From NCBI GenBank assembly GCA_002733135.1, contig NVUJ01000001.1, positions 159,288 to 223,287 of the forward strand: a DNA stretch of 64,000 bases, given 5' to 3'. The stretch comes from Cycloclasticus sp. Lineage in GTDB: Bacteria > Pseudomonadota > Gammaproteobacteria > Methylococcales > Cycloclasticaceae. Position 1 is the first letter of the stretch. Each line of letters opens with the position of its first letter. Below, piece by piece: positions 29,012-37,971 of this stretch. The position numbers and the translations under genes were made by a program. Under the pieces are notes generated by a model, which was not told the DNA's origin, did not search any database, and saw only the letters and a program-made list of their open reading frames with translations.

Positions 29012-29476
29012 ATGAGCGAGAAACGCATTATTAAGAAATATCCTAATCGCCGATTGTATGATACGGCGATTAGTAAGTACGTCACGCTCAATGACGTTAA
29101 GCAGTTGGTGATTGACAAAGAGCACGTGCAAATAGTAGATGCCAAGACGAAAGACGATCTAACTCGAAGCGTTCTTCTGCAAGTTATTTTAGAGCAAGAA
29201 GAAGAAGGTAAGCCGATTATGAGTGCTGAAATGTTAGAGCAGCTCATACGTTTTTACGGGGATCCCTTTCAAAACAATTTTGCAAGCTATCTAGAAAATT
29301 CTGTGAAGCTAATTGCTGAACAACGTGCGAAGGTTAGAAGTAGCATTGAAAAAGTGTCTGACCCATTATCTTTAATGTCCAAACTTGCTAACCGTAATAT
29401 GGAAGTATTTAAAGAAATGCAAGATGGGCTGTTTTCTAAAATGTTAGACGGCTCGAGAACTGACAAAAAGAAGTGA
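29012..29476 (+). CDS. phaR: Polyhydroxyalkanoate synthesis regulator PhaR
   Basis: A 154-residue DNA/PHB-binding repressor. The N-terminal PHB_acc_N domain is very well conserved (RIIKKYPNRRLYDTAISKYVTLNDVKQLV, here in part), followed by the PHB_acc domain with MLEQLIRFYGDPFQNNFASYLENS. It lies 30 bases after pnp and before a strong terminator. No PHA synthase or phasin gene is present in the window, so its targets must be elsewhere. Confidence 0.92.
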   Translation: MSEKRIIKKYPNRRLYDTAISKYVTLNDVKQLVIDKEHVQIVDAKTKDDLTRSVLLQVILEQEEEGKPIMSAEMLEQLIRFYGDPFQNNFASYLENSVKLIAEQRAKVRSSIEKVSDPLSLMSKLANRNMEVFKEMQDGLFSKMLDGSRTDKKK

Positions 29477-29493
29477 AACAAATGATTACTTCC

Positions 29494-29520
29494 AAAAGCC
29501 TCATTAGTGAGGCTTTTTTT
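29494..29520 (+). terminator. Terminator after phaR
   Basis: A 10-bp perfect stem, AAAAGCCTCA with TGAGGCTTTT around TTAG, ending in a T run. It is a strong Rho-independent terminator for the pnp-phaR transcript. Confidence 0.9.
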
Positions 29521-29565
29521 ATGTCTTGCGTTTGTTCTTGAATCGCAAGTAGGTACACTAGGTTT

Positions 29566-31407
29566 ATGAAAGAAGTTGACATAAATGAGACTTTCGATAG
29601 TAAGCGTTTTTTAAAAAACCTTACTCAAAAGCCGGGCGTGTATCAAATGATTGACCGATATGATCATTGCATTTATGTGGGAAAAGCGAAAAATTTAAAA
29701 AAGCGTGTTTCAAGCTATTTTAAAAAGGACGACAAAGATATAAAAAAGAAAGTAATGGTGTCGCACGTACGGAGGATAGATACCATCATTACACATACTG
29801 AAGGTGAGGCCTTACTGCTAGAAAACCAACTTATTAAAAAATTAAAGCCGCGTTACAATATCTGTTTACGGGATGATAAAAGTTACCCACATATTTTTTT
29901 ATCGTCGCATCAAAAATTTCCAAGGTTATCACTGCAACGTGGTTCTAAACGAGCCAAAGGTCAATATTTTGGCCCTTACCCCAGTGTTGGTGCGGTACGA
30001 GAAAGCTTGCAATTATTACAAAAAATATTCCCTGTTAGACAGTGTGATGATTCGTTTTATAAAAATAGGTCACGTCCGTGTCTACAGCACCAAATAAAGC
30101 GTTGTTCAGCTCCATGTGTCGGCCTAGTGACAGAGGAAGAGTATCAGGAAGATGTTGCTCATACCGTGCGTTTTTTACAGGGCAAAAGTTCGTTATTGAT
30201 TAATGATTTGGTGGTTAAAATGGAAACCGCTGCGACTGCACTGAGTTTTGAGAAAGCGGCTCAATACCGTGATCAAATTGCTCACCTACGTAAATTAATC
30301 GAGCGTCAATATGTTAGTGGGCAAGGTGGTGATTTGGATGTGGTGGCGTGTGCGATAAAAGAGGGTGTGGCCTGTGTACAGGTATTTTTTATTCGCCATG
30401 GGCAACATTTGGGTAATCGTTCATTTTTCCCTAAAGTACCGTCAGGTAAAAATGAAAGTGATGTATTGAGCGCTTTTTTATTGCAATTTTATTTAGAGAA
30501 AAAAATGCCTAAAGCCATATTAATTAGCCATGTGTTGAATGAACAAGAGTTAGTCCAACAGGTTTTATCGGATAAAGCGGAAAGAAGGTTATCTATAACG
30601 GTAAAACCACGAGGGGAAAGGGCGCGCTGGTTAAACATGGCAAAAAACAATGCGCATATAGCACTTAAGCAAACATTAATTGGCCAGGAAAATACCCGCG
30701 ATAGGTTAAACAAGCTAGCAACATTGCTTGAGTTTGAGCATGAGATAAACCTTATGGAATGTTTTGATATCAGTCATACACAAGGCGATCAAACGGTGGC
30801 ATCTTGCGTTGTGTTTAATAACGAAGGTGCTTTAAAAGAAGCGTATAGGCGTTTTAATATCAACGATGTTACGGCGGGTGATGATTATGCGGCGTTGGCG
30901 CAGGCTACGTCACGTCGGTTTACTAGAAGCCTTAAGGGTGAGCAGCCGCTACCAGACGTGTTGATTATAGATGGAGGTAGGGGGCAAGTAAGTGCGGTTT
31001 CTGAAGCATTAAATGATATAGGTTGCACCTCAATCTTTATTATCGGTATTTCAAAAGGTAGTGATAGAAAAGTTGGTATGGAAAAAATATACCGTGGAGA
31101 TGATGGGCGCACGTTAATTTTACCGTCAGATGACCATGGGCTGCTCGTGCTTCAACAAATCAGAGACGAGGCTCACCGTTTTGCTATTAGTGGGCATAGG
31201 CAACAGCGTGGCAAGCTGAAAAAACAATCTACATTAGAGAAGATTCAAGGACTTGGCCCAAAAAAGAGGCAGCGCCTATTAAAACAGTTTGGCGGACTAC
31301 GTGAAATTAAATCGGCAGGCGTAGAGGATCTGTGTACCGTTGACGGGATTAATGAATCCTTAGCGCAACGTATTTATGACCGGTTTCATGATGGAGCGGC
31401 ATCATAA
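29566..31407 (+). CDS. uvrC: UvrABC system protein C
   Basis: Makes both incisions in nucleotide excision repair. Domains: N-terminal GIY-YIG nuclease (about 20-100, PGVYQMIDRYDHCIYVGKAKN), a Cys-rich linker with CDDSFYKNRSRPCLQHQIKRC, the UVR motif (about 210-245), the C-terminal RNase H-like nuclease (about 385-540, ECFDISHTQGDQTVASCVVF and DVLIIDGGRGQ) and two helix-hairpin-helix motifs. 613 residues, normal. It is followed by pgsA after 42 bases, the standard gammaproteobacterial order. Confidence 0.98.
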   Translation: MKEVDINETFDSKRFLKNLTQKPGVYQMIDRYDHCIYVGKAKNLKKRVSSYFKKDDKDIKKKVMVSHVRRIDTIITHTEGEALLLENQLIKKLKPRYNICLRDDKSYPHIFLSSHQKFPRLSLQRGSKRAKGQYFGPYPSVGAVRESLQLLQKIFPVRQCDDSFYKNRSRPCLQHQIKRCSAPCVGLVTEEEYQEDVAHTVRFLQGKSSLLINDLVVKMETAATALSFEKAAQYRDQIAHLRKLIERQYVSGQGGDLDVVACAIKEGVACVQVFFIRHGQHLGNRSFFPKVPSGKNESDVLSAFLLQFYLEKKMPKAILISHVLNEQELVQQVLSDKAERRLSITVKPRGERARWLNMAKNNAHIALKQTLIGQENTRDRLNKLATLLEFEHEINLMECFDISHTQGDQTVASCVVFNNEGALKEAYRRFNINDVTAGDDYAALAQATSRRFTRSLKGEQPLPDVLIIDGGRGQVSAVSEALNDIGCTSIFIIGISKGSDRKVGMEKIYRGDDGRTLILPSDDHGLLVLQQIRDEAHRFAISGHRQQRGKLKKQSTLEKIQGLGPKKRQRLLKQFGGLREIKSAGVEDLCTVDGINESLAQRIYDRFHDGAAS

Positions 31408-31449
31408 AAATGCTACCATGTATGAAAATGACAATGTTTCTGTAGCAGT

Positions 31450-32004
31450 ATGACTCTCAACATCCCCACCATTTTAACGTTACTGCGTATTGCCTCAATA
31501 CCGGTCATTATGGTGGTCTTCTACCTTCCTATTGAAGAACCAAGACTATGGTGCACATTGATATTTATTGTTGCCTCATTAACTGATTGGTTTGATGGTT
31601 TTTTAGCGCGAAAGCTTAATCTACAAACTGCATTTGGTGAATTCCTTGACCCCGTTGCAGACAAGCTAATGGTGGTGATATTGTTAGTATTGATTGTTCA
31701 AGGTGACCCCGCTATTTTTATTGCTATACCTGCTGCCATTATTATTGGTAGAGAGGTGTCTGTGGCTGCATTGCGTGAATGGATGGCTGAGTTGGGGCAA
31801 CGATCAACGCTACAAGTATCTTGGTTGGCAAAGTGTAAAACAGGTTTTCAAATGTTAGCGATTGTTTGTTTATTGTACAACTCAGATTTATACGGCGTGC
31901 CGGTACGTGCTGTTGGTTTAGGGGCTATTTATATAGCTGCTATTTTGACACTTTGGTCCATGTGGCAATACATACAACTCGCACTACCTAAATTTAAGAA
32001 ATAG
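31450..32004 (+). CDS. pgsA: CDP-diacylglycerol-glycerol-3-phosphate 3-phosphatidyltransferase
   Basis: Commits CDP-diacylglycerol to phosphatidylglycerol in the inner membrane. The CDP-alcohol phosphotransferase motif D-x2-D-G-x2-A-R-x8-G-x3-D-x3-D is present from about residue 42 (DWFDGFLARKLNLQTAFGEFLDPVADK). About five membrane helices, 184 residues, normal. Pairs functionally with PgpA (19907-20401). The tRNA-Gly and tRNA-Cys genes follow, as in E. coli pgsA-glyW-cysT. Confidence 0.97.
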   Translation: MTLNIPTILTLLRIASIPVIMVVFYLPIEEPRLWCTLIFIVASLTDWFDGFLARKLNLQTAFGEFLDPVADKLMVVILLVLIVQGDPAIFIAIPAAIIIGREVSVAALREWMAELGQRSTLQVSWLAKCKTGFQMLAIVCLLYNSDLYGVPVRAVGLGAIYIAAILTLWSMWQYIQLALPKFKK

Positions 32005-32017
32005 TAAGCATTCTAAC

Positions 32018-32045
32018 TTGACAGTTTTGCTGTTAAAGATAGAAT
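32018..32045 (+). promoter_or_regulatory. Promoter of the tRNA-Gly/Cys genes
   Basis: TTGACA (32018-32023), 16 bases, TAGAAT (32040-32045). The -35 box is a perfect consensus. It starts transcription just before the tRNA-Gly. Confidence 0.75.
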
Positions 32046-32056
32046 ACACGCCTTCT

Positions 32057-32131
32057 GCGGGAATAGCTCAGTGGTAGAGCACAACCTTGCCAAGGTTGGG
32101 GTCGCGAGTTCGAATCTCGTTTCCCGCTCCA
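32057..32131 (+). tRNA. glyW: tRNA-Gly (GCC)
   Basis: A 75-base cloverleaf with CCA encoded. Acceptor stem GCGGGAA/TTCCCGC, anticodon stem CAACC/GGTTG with loop TTGCCAA and anticodon GCC at 32089-32091, and T-arm GCGAGTTCGAATCTCGT. Nearly identical to E. coli glyW, with the D-loop one base shorter. Confidence 0.97.
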
Positions 32132-32137
32132 AATTTT

Positions 32138-32164
32138 AAGCCGTGTTTCCACCACGGCTTTTTT
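32138..32164 (+). terminator. Terminator-like hairpin between tRNA-Gly and tRNA-Cys
   Basis: AAGCCGTG and CACGGCTT form an 8-bp stem around TTTCCAC-type loop sequence, followed by TTTTTT. Only 12 bases remain before tRNA-Cys, so that gene needs read-through or a promoter inside this hairpin. It may instead be a processing signal. Confidence 0.7.
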
Positions 32165-32176
32165 ATCGCCCTCTTC

Positions 32177-32250
32177 GGCTGAGTGGCAGAGTGGTTATGC
32201 AGCGGCCTGCAAAGCCGTGTACAGCGGTTCGATTCCGCTCTCAGCCTCCA
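32177..32250 (+). tRNA. cysT: tRNA-Cys (GCA)
   Basis: A 74-base cloverleaf with CCA encoded. Acceptor GGCTGAG/CTCAGCC, anticodon stem GCGGC-region with loop holding GCA at 32209-32211, T-arm GCGGTTCGATTCCGC. The leuZ that follows cysT in E. coli is absent. Confidence 0.96.
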
Positions 32251-32399
32251 ATTTCTTATACTTTTTGTAACTGAATACGACGTTTTACGGTACAATTTTG
32301 TTATAAGACTTTTATGTGTATTACCCTCTATTTATCTTCATTTTGATGGCGTATGCGCGTTAATATCGCTAAATATTAATCTCTAAGGAAGACGTTAAA

Positions 32400-34622
32400 A
32401 TGAGTTCAAAGATAATCTACACACTAACGGATGAAGCGCCGCTATTAGCAACGTGTTCATTATTACCCATTATAAAAACATTTGCTGCATCAGCAAATAT
32501 TGATATTGAGTTAAAAGATATCTCTTTAGCCACACGTATATTAGTGGCTTTTTCTGATTTGTTGCCAGACGAGCAAAAAGCTGAAGACGCATTAGCTGAA
32601 CTGGGCAGGCTAACGCAAAACCCAGACACCAACATTATTAAACTACCTAATATTAGCGCTTCTATTCCTCAGCTAAAAGAAGCTATTCATGAACTTCAGG
32701 AAAAAGGTTTTGGTATTCCAAATTACCCTGAAGACCCACAAACCGATGAAGAAAAAGACGCACTTGTACGGTATGCGAAGACCTTAGGCAGTGCGGTTAA
32801 CCCCGTTTTGCGTGAAGGTAATTCGGACCGTCGTGCGCCAGCTGCGGTAAAGGCGTTTGCGCGTAAAAACCCACATTCAATGGGCCACTGGAGTCAGGCG
32901 TCTAGAACACACGTTTCACATATGCACTTCGGCGATTTTTATGCTGGAGAGAAAAGTTTAACGCTCGATAAAGCGTGTGATGTAAGCATTGAGTTTGTTG
33001 CTAAAGACGGCGCGGTGACCGTGTTGAAAGAAAAAACATCGTTGCTGAAAGGCGAAATCATCGACAGTATGCACATGAGCAAGAAAGAGTTGTGTAAGTT
33101 TCTTGAGGAAGAAATGAATGATGCCAAAGAAACCGGTGTTATGTTTTCGTTTCATGTAAAAGCAACGATGATGAAAGTGTCGCACCCGATTGTGTTTGGT
33201 CATGCCGTGAAGATTTATTACAAAGAAATGTTCGATAAGCACGAAAAGCTGTTCGATAAGATAGGCGTTAACGCAAACGATGGTGTAAGCAGTGTTTATG
33301 ACCATATTGAAAACCTGCCTGAGTCTATCAAAGAAGAGATATTGGCCGACATGCATGCGTGTTACGAAAGCCGCCCAGAATTGGCGATGGTCGATTCAGC
33401 AAAAGGAATTTCTAATTTACATACGCCTAATGAGGTGATTGTAGATGCCTCTATGCCAGCAATGATTCGCGCAGGCGGAAAAATGTGGGGTCCTGATGGC
33501 AAGCTTAAAGATACTAAAGCGGTAATGCCTGAAAGTACCTTCGCTAGGATTTACCAAGAAATTATTAACTTTTGTAAAACACACGGTGCATTTGACCCGG
33601 CCACAATGGGCAGTGTTCCTAATGTGGGCCTAATGGCGCAAAAAGCGGAAGAGTACGGTTCGCATGATAAAACCTTCGAAGTGCAAGGTGATGGCAATAT
33701 TCGTATAGTAGATGAGCACGGCGTTACGTTGCTTGAGATGGACGTGGAAGAGGGCGATATCTGGCGCATGTGTCAGGTTAAAGACGCGCCTATTCGAGAT
33801 TGGGTTAAGCTCGCCGTGTCACGTGCGCGTTTATCAGGTACCACCGCCGTTTTCTGGTTGGACGAATACCGTCCACACGAACATGAGCTCATTTTAAAAG
33901 TTCGGGAGTATTTAAAAGAATATGATTTATCTGGTCTAGATATTCAAATCATGTCCCAGCAACGCGCGATGCGCTTTACCCTCGAGCGAATTATTCGCGG
34001 TAAAGATACCATCTCAGTCACCGGTAATATATTACGCGATTACCTAACTGATTTATTCCCCATTTTAGAGCTTGGAACAAGCGCTAAAATGTTATCGGTT
34101 GTGCCGTTAATGAAAGGCGGCGGTTTGTTTGAAACGGGTGCCGGTGGTTCAGCGCCTAAGCACGTTAAACAGCTGATAGAGGAGAACCATTTACGATGGG
34201 ATTCGTTAGGTGAGTTTCTCGCCTTAGGCGCGTCTCTTGAAGACTTAGGTATTAAGCAAAATAATACCAAAGCACTTATATTGGCTAAAACGTTGGATCA
34301 AGCGACATCGAACTTATTAAGTAACGGTAAGTCGCCATCCCGCAAAACTGGCGAGCTTGACAACAGAGGAAGTCATTTTTATTTATCGCTGTATTGGGCG
34401 AAGGCGTTGGCTGAGCAAACTGAAGACGCTGAATTGCAAGCGCATTTCAAGCCGTTGGCGAAAGCGTTATCAGATAATGAAGAAGCAATAGTGAATGACT
34501 TGACAACGCATCAGTGGCACTCCGTTGATATTGGTGGTTATTATCGAACGGATAGAGATAAAACGGTTGCTATTATGCGCCCATCAAAATTATTTAATGA
34601 TACGTTAGCTTCGTTGGACTAA
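32400..34622 (+). CDS. icd: Isocitrate dehydrogenase, NADP-dependent, monomeric type
   Basis: Converts isocitrate and NADP+ to 2-oxoglutarate, CO2 and NADPH. At 740 residues this is the large single-chain form, unrelated in length to the 45-kDa dimeric Icd. Diagnostic stretches include [18 protein letters not shown] (substrate-binding Ser-Asp-Arg-Arg region, about 138-153), [28 protein letters not shown] and [15 protein letters not shown]-like [15 protein letters not shown] near 575. A good AAGGAAG ribosome site precedes the ATG. It stands alone, with a terminator downstream. The 32251-32399 leader is A/T-rich and shows no decisive promoter. Confidence 0.97.
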   Translation: MSSKIIYTLTDEAPLLATCSLLPIIKTFAASANIDIELKDISLATRILVAFSDLLPDEQKAEDALAELGRLTQNPDTNIIKLPNISASIPQLKEAIHELQEKGFGIPNYPEDPQTDEEKDALVRYAKTLGSAVNPVLREGNSDRRAPAAVKAFARKNPHSMGHWSQASRTHVSHMHFGDFYAGEKSLTLDKACDVSIEFVAKDGAVTVLKEKTSLLKGEIIDSMHMSKKELCKFLEEEMNDAKETGVMFSFHVKATMMKVSHPIVFGHAVKIYYKEMFDKHEKLFDKIGVNANDGVSSVYDHIENLPESIKEEILADMHACYESRPELAMVDSAKGISNLHTPNEVIVDASMPAMIRAGGKMWGPDGKLKDTKAVMPESTFARIYQEIINFCKTHGAFDPATMGSVPNVGLMAQKAEEYGSHDKTFEVQGDGNIRIVDEHGVTLLEMDVEEGDIWRMCQVKDAPIRDWVKLAVSRARLSGTTAVFWLDEYRPHEHELILKVREYLKEYDLSGLDIQIMSQQRAMRFTLERIIRGKDTISVTGNILRDYLTDLFPILELGTSAKMLSVVPLMKGGGLFETGAGGSAPKHVKQLIEENHLRWDSLGEFLALGASLEDLGIKQNNTKALILAKTLDQATSNLLSNGKSPSRKTGELDNRGSHFYLSLYWAKALAEQTEDAELQAHFKPLAKALSDNEEAIVNDLTTHQWHSVDIGGYYRTDRDKTVAIMRPSKLFNDTLASLD

Positions 34623-34642
34623 TTTATAAAATAAGTGGTAAG

Positions 34643-34676
34643 AGCCTAAAATCTTCATACTGGTTTCAGGCTTTTT
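34643..34676 (+). terminator. Terminator after icd
   Basis: AGCCT...AGGCT with added AAA/TTT pairing around a roughly 16-base loop, followed by TTTTT. Imperfect but positioned 20 bases after the icd stop. Confidence 0.6.
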
Positions 34677-34689
34677 AATTCAGTTTGAT

Positions 34690-35925
34690 TTATTTTCCTC
34701 TGGTTCGTAGTGATTGAACCGTAAAGTCTTTTTGTTTTACTTTCGTTGAATTAATAATTGTTTTCATTTTCAACGTTGTACAGTGATTAGCTTGGACGTC
34801 TATCATGGATATAAGCGTTGGGGCGGCAACACCTGACCCTTTGTTGTGTGCTAAGTGATAATCAGGATGTGAAAAAGCCCCGATGGCTAGTCGCCATATT
34901 TTATTATTTCTATCGTAATATCGTCCGGCAATGGGCACGAAAGTCTGTGCATCTATGTAATAAATGCGCTTTGATAACGGGTGTGAGTCGGATACCGGTT
35001 TTGCCTCTACAACGTAAGTTGTGCGTACTTGCCAAGGTACGTTGGGAAAACATTTTCCTTGCCCATGAAAGTCGCCAAATTGATAATCATCTGACGTCCC
35101 GGAGGAAGGGTAGTGCTCGTTATGCTTATAAAAGGGTGTTAGCAACTCCTTAGTGCCAATATAACGCCAGGTCATGTCGTTAATGCGACCGTTATAACCT
35201 AAGAAATCCTCAATCATGATGTCACTACCTAAAAATGCATCCGTAGTTTGTCCTGCTGGCAAGCGACGTACGCGCCTTTGAACGGACAGATATAACCAGG
35301 TTCTTTCACGAGCACTGTCATCTTCAAGTCGGTGAACAAGAAGTTGCGTGTTTTTTAGATCGAAAGGTTCTTTAGCATAAAGATAAATAGCATTAAAAAT
35401 TCCAGCAGGGTTTCTGGGCAGATTGGGCGTAGGTTCGATAGTTGTGCGGTGCTTGTAACGAAGCGTTTTGCCTATAAACGAAATTGAGCGTTCAACCTTG
35501 CCATCCTTCATGTTTTTATAATCCCATATAAATGGGTCTACAATCGATGTGTCGCCTCCATAGGCATAACGCATATTCCAAGCAATCTTTAACCCTGCCA
35601 GTGGATCGGAGGTATTCGGCTCATCAGCAAATGGAATGCCGCCCTTGTAATTGTTGATTTGACCGTTATCGTTGTTAATTTGTGCTGAACCTTGATGTTT
35701 TTTGGTCAGTGCAGTAAAAACCCCGTTTTGAGAAATATCAGTTTGTTCGCCTATCGTGATAGTCAGACTATTTTTACTAATTAAGTTTTTGACGGGCTCA
35801 TCAAGCAGGTGAATAAATTGGCTAACATTACTGTTATCAATAACGGTGCCGACTTTAGGTATTTCTACTGCAAGACTGCTATAAGACAAGCAAAGTAAAA
35901 TTAGTGTATTGATAAATGATTTCAC
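34690..35925 (-). CDS. DUF1329 family periplasmic/outer membrane protein
   Basis: A 411-residue secreted protein with a clear signal peptide (MKSFINTLILLCLSYSSLA) and the LolA/LppX-like fold expected of DUF1329. Segments of the family visible here include GGIPFADEP, AWNMRYAYGGD, the RTWLYLSVQRRVRRLP stretch and WQVRTTYVVEAKPVSDSHPLSKRIYYIDAQTFVP. DUF1329 members are common in hydrocarbon and aromatic degraders, often beside RND (MmpL-like) permeases and DUF1302 proteins. Here neither partner is adjacent. Function is unknown; lipid or hydrophobic ligand transport is a guess from the fold. It may be co-transcribed with the upstream GGDEF-like gene (127-base gap). Confidence 0.85.
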   Translation of the reverse strand: MKSFINTLILLCLSYSSLAVEIPKVGTVIDNSNVSQFIHLLDEPVKNLISKNSLTITIGEQTDISQNGVFTALTKKHQGSAQINNDNGQINNYKGGIPFADEPNTSDPLAGLKIAWNMRYAYGGDTSIVDPFIWDYKNMKDGKVERSISFIGKTLRYKHRTTIEPTPNLPRNPAGIFNAIYLYAKEPFDLKNTQLLVHRLEDDSARERTWLYLSVQRRVRRLPAGQTTDAFLGSDIMIEDFLGYNGRINDMTWRYIGTKELLTPFYKHNEHYPSSGTSDDYQFGDFHGQGKCFPNVPWQVRTTYVVEAKPVSDSHPLSKRIYYIDAQTFVPIAGRYYDRNNKIWRLAIGAFSHPDYHLAHNKGSGVAAPTLISMIDVQANHCTTLKMKTIINSTKVKQKDFTVQSLRTRGK

Positions 35926-36052
35926 GCTTACATTTTTGCGAATAATTAAGTTCGAATTAGACTGTTGGGCATTAAAGTAAGTAAACGTTTATGAATGAAG
36001 CAATAAAAAGTGTCAATTTTAGCGTGTTAATGTTGGGTAACAGAGTACTAAA

Positions 36053-36511
36053 TTAAACGATATTGTTTTTTGCGTAATCTACTAGAGCCTGATAGTTTTC
36101 ACCCTGCGTGGGAAATTGAGCAGCGCCAATTTTAGCGTTAAGCTTAATTAATGAGCCGTCTGATAAGACAATAGGCTCAGCTAGTTCATTTTTTAGTTTT
36201 TCAACGAGAATTGAAGCGTGTTGCTCGCTAGTTTCAATTGAGAGGTTTGCGAAGTTCATTCCGCCTAAGTGTGCATAGATATCAGACTCACGTGCTTTAG
36301 ATAGTAAACGATTACTAATGGCATCGAGCGCAAGATCATTTTGTGCAGTATTAATTTCTTCTACTTTAGAATCAAAGGTTATGAATAACATCGAGGCTTT
36401 TGCATGGGTGCGGGCACTAAATTCAAGTAATTGTTCAGTTAGCGCTATAAAGTCGGTCTCATTAGGTAAGTCTGAGATGGAGTTGTTATTGGTTGAAGAA
36501 ATTGAAGACAT
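36053..36511 (-). CDS. Degenerate GGDEF-domain protein
   Basis: About 152 residues with the overall nucleotide-cyclase-like GGDEF fold: AISNRLLSKARESDIYAHLGGMNFANL and KLNAKIGAAQFPTQGENYQALVDYAK follow the usual pattern of D-x-hydrophobic-R-lGG and the last helices. The active-site signature GG[DE]EF is replaced by GGMNF, and the Mg-binding Asp regions appear altered, so cyclase activity is unlikely. GTG at 36553 would extend the frame, but the ATG at 36511 has AGGT 7 bases upstream and is preferred. It is divergent from regB, with the RegA-box-like site between them. A c-di-GMP-unrelated scaffold or ligand role is possible. Confidence 0.7.
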   Translation of the reverse strand: MSSISSTNNNSISDLPNETDFIALTEQLLEFSARTHAKASMLFITFDSKVEEINTAQNDLALDAISNRLLSKARESDIYAHLGGMNFANLSIETSEQHASILVEKLKNELAEPIVLSDGSLIKLNAKIGAAQFPTQGENYQALVDYAKNNIV

Positions 36512-36614
36512 ATGAGTACCTATTTTTACAATATTGTGTATTAAATATGGCACGTTTTTTCGAATTTACTAGGGGTTCTGCAAAATAAATAAAAATCTTT
36601 ACAAGTGTGAGGTT

Positions 36615-36629
36615 GCGACATATTGACGC
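36615..36629. promoter_or_regulatory. RegA/PrrA/RegR box-like site
   Basis: GCGACATATTGACGC fits the RegR/RegA box GNGRCRTTNNGNCGC (recalled from the literature) at 10 of 11 fixed positions. It lies 62 bases before the regB start and 104 bases from the start of the divergent GGDEF-like gene. Confidence 0.55.
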
Positions 36630-36690
36630 AGGGGGTCGAAGCAATAATTGCATCCTGTTAAAGTAAGCGGACTGAATGTATTGAGTGCTT

Positions 36691-37971
36691 ATGTCTGATT
36701 TTTTTCCGAACATTACTTCGTCAGTAGCTGATGATAATCTAAAACGTTTACTTTCTTTGCGCGCGTTTAATATAAGCGGACAAATTATCGCAATATTGGT
36801 GGCGATTTATTATTTGGATATAACGTTACCCGTAAAACCTTTGGCTATCGTTTTAATCTGCTTGATTCTTCTGAGTGTATTTACGCTATCGTTACTCAAA
36901 AAACCAGAAAATATAACAGATAACCTTTTCTTTTTTCAACTAGCTGTTGATGTGGTTTCTTTAACGGCTATTTTATATTTTACCGGTGGTGCAACTAATC
37001 CCTTCGCGTGGTTTTTGTTGGTTCCGCACAGTATTGCGTCTACTTTATTGTCGCGTCGTTATGTTTGGTTTATGGCGGCTCTAACGTCTTTGTCTTACAC
37101 GGTGATTGTGTTCTTTTATCAGCCTTTAGTTCATCTTGATCACCTGATGGAAATGGGTATGGGTGGTCACTTTGCAGAACATGTTATGGGCATGTGGATT
37201 GGTTTTGTTTTGTCTACTATATTGATGGCTCACTTTGTTGCTGGAATGGCCGAATCACTGCGAAAAAGAAACGCCTTATTGTTCGAAATGAAAGAGCGTA
37301 TTCTTCGCGATGAGCGCCTTGTCGCTTTAGGCGCAATGGCTACAAGTGCCGCCCATGAATTAGGAACGCCGCTTGGAACAATGGACGTGTTGGCACATGA
37401 GCTAGAAGCTGAACTTCGTGGTTCTAATGCTCCGTCAGTTAGCGATAAGCTGTCTATTATTCAAGGACAAATTAAGCGCTGTAAAAAGGTGTTGTTGAGC
37501 ATTACGCAGACAGCGACATCTGATCGGCATGACTCGGGGCAGGTGTTACGAGTGGATAGTTATATTGCCAATGTTATTAACCGCTGGAAAGTTTCTAATT
37601 TGAATGTATCTTTGAACCAAGCACAAAAAGGCATCGAGCCAGTCCCTAACATTATTTCGGATGTGGAACTTACGCGGGCTTTGTGTAATGTGCTGGATAA
37701 TGCGGCTTATGCGTCAGCGAATTATGTCAGCATTGAATTAGATTGGGATGCTAGCAGTTTAAGTGTCGTTATAGACGACGAAGGTGATGGCATGAGCGAA
37801 ACACAGTTGGCTAAACTTGGAACACAAGAGGGGTCTTCAAAAGAAAATGGCTTGGGCATTGGGCTGTATTTAGCGAAAGAAATTATTCAACGAATGGGCG
37901 GCAGTATTCAATGGAGAAATCGTGAAAAAAAAGGCGTTCGAGTCAGTATCAATATTCCTTTGTTTGTTTAA
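36691..37971 (+). CDS. regB: Redox sensor histidine kinase, RegB/PrrB family
   Basis: An inner membrane histidine kinase. Six N-terminal membrane helices (about residues 20-180) carry GGATNPF at 99-105, the quinone-binding GGxxNPF motif of RegB. His222 lies in HELGTPLGTM, the H-box. Cys264 in IKRCKKVLL matches in position the redox-active Cys265 of Rhodobacter RegB. The ATPase domain shows N, G1 (DDEGDGM) and G2 (GLGIGLYLAKEI) boxes. A GTG at 36685 is in frame, but the ATG at 36691 is preferred. It is directly followed by regA. It is expected to sense quinone redox state or oxygen. Confidence 0.92.
   Translation: MSDFFPNITSSVADDNLKRLLSLRAFNISGQIIAILVAIYYLDITLPVKPLAIVLICLILLSVFTLSLLKKPENITDNLFFFQLAVDVVSLTAILYFTGGATNPFAWFLLVPHSIASTLLSRRYVWFMAALTSLSYTVIVFFYQPLVHLDHLMEMGMGGHFAEHVMGMWIGFVLSTILMAHFVAGMAESLRKRNALLFEMKERILRDERLVALGAMATSAAHELGTPLGTMDVLAHELEAELRGSNAPSVSDKLSIIQGQIKRCKKVLLSITQTATSDRHDSGQVLRVDSYIANVINRWKVSNLNVSLNQAQKGIEPVPNIISDVELTRALCNVLDNAAYASANYVSIELDWDASSLSVVIDDEGDGMSETQLAKLGTQEGSSKENGLGIGLYLAKEIIQRMGGSIQWRNREKKGVRVSINIPLFV

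Noticed and set aside
32068-32295. Minus-strand frame across tRNA-Gly and tRNA-Cys
   Set aside because: It is the antisense of two tRNA genes; such frames are often mis-annotated as proteins.
33958-34270. Long antisense frames inside icd (and others inside ettA, mutL, infB, pnp)
   Set aside because: They follow from codon bias of the true genes on the opposite strand; none has a recognisable motif or plausible start.
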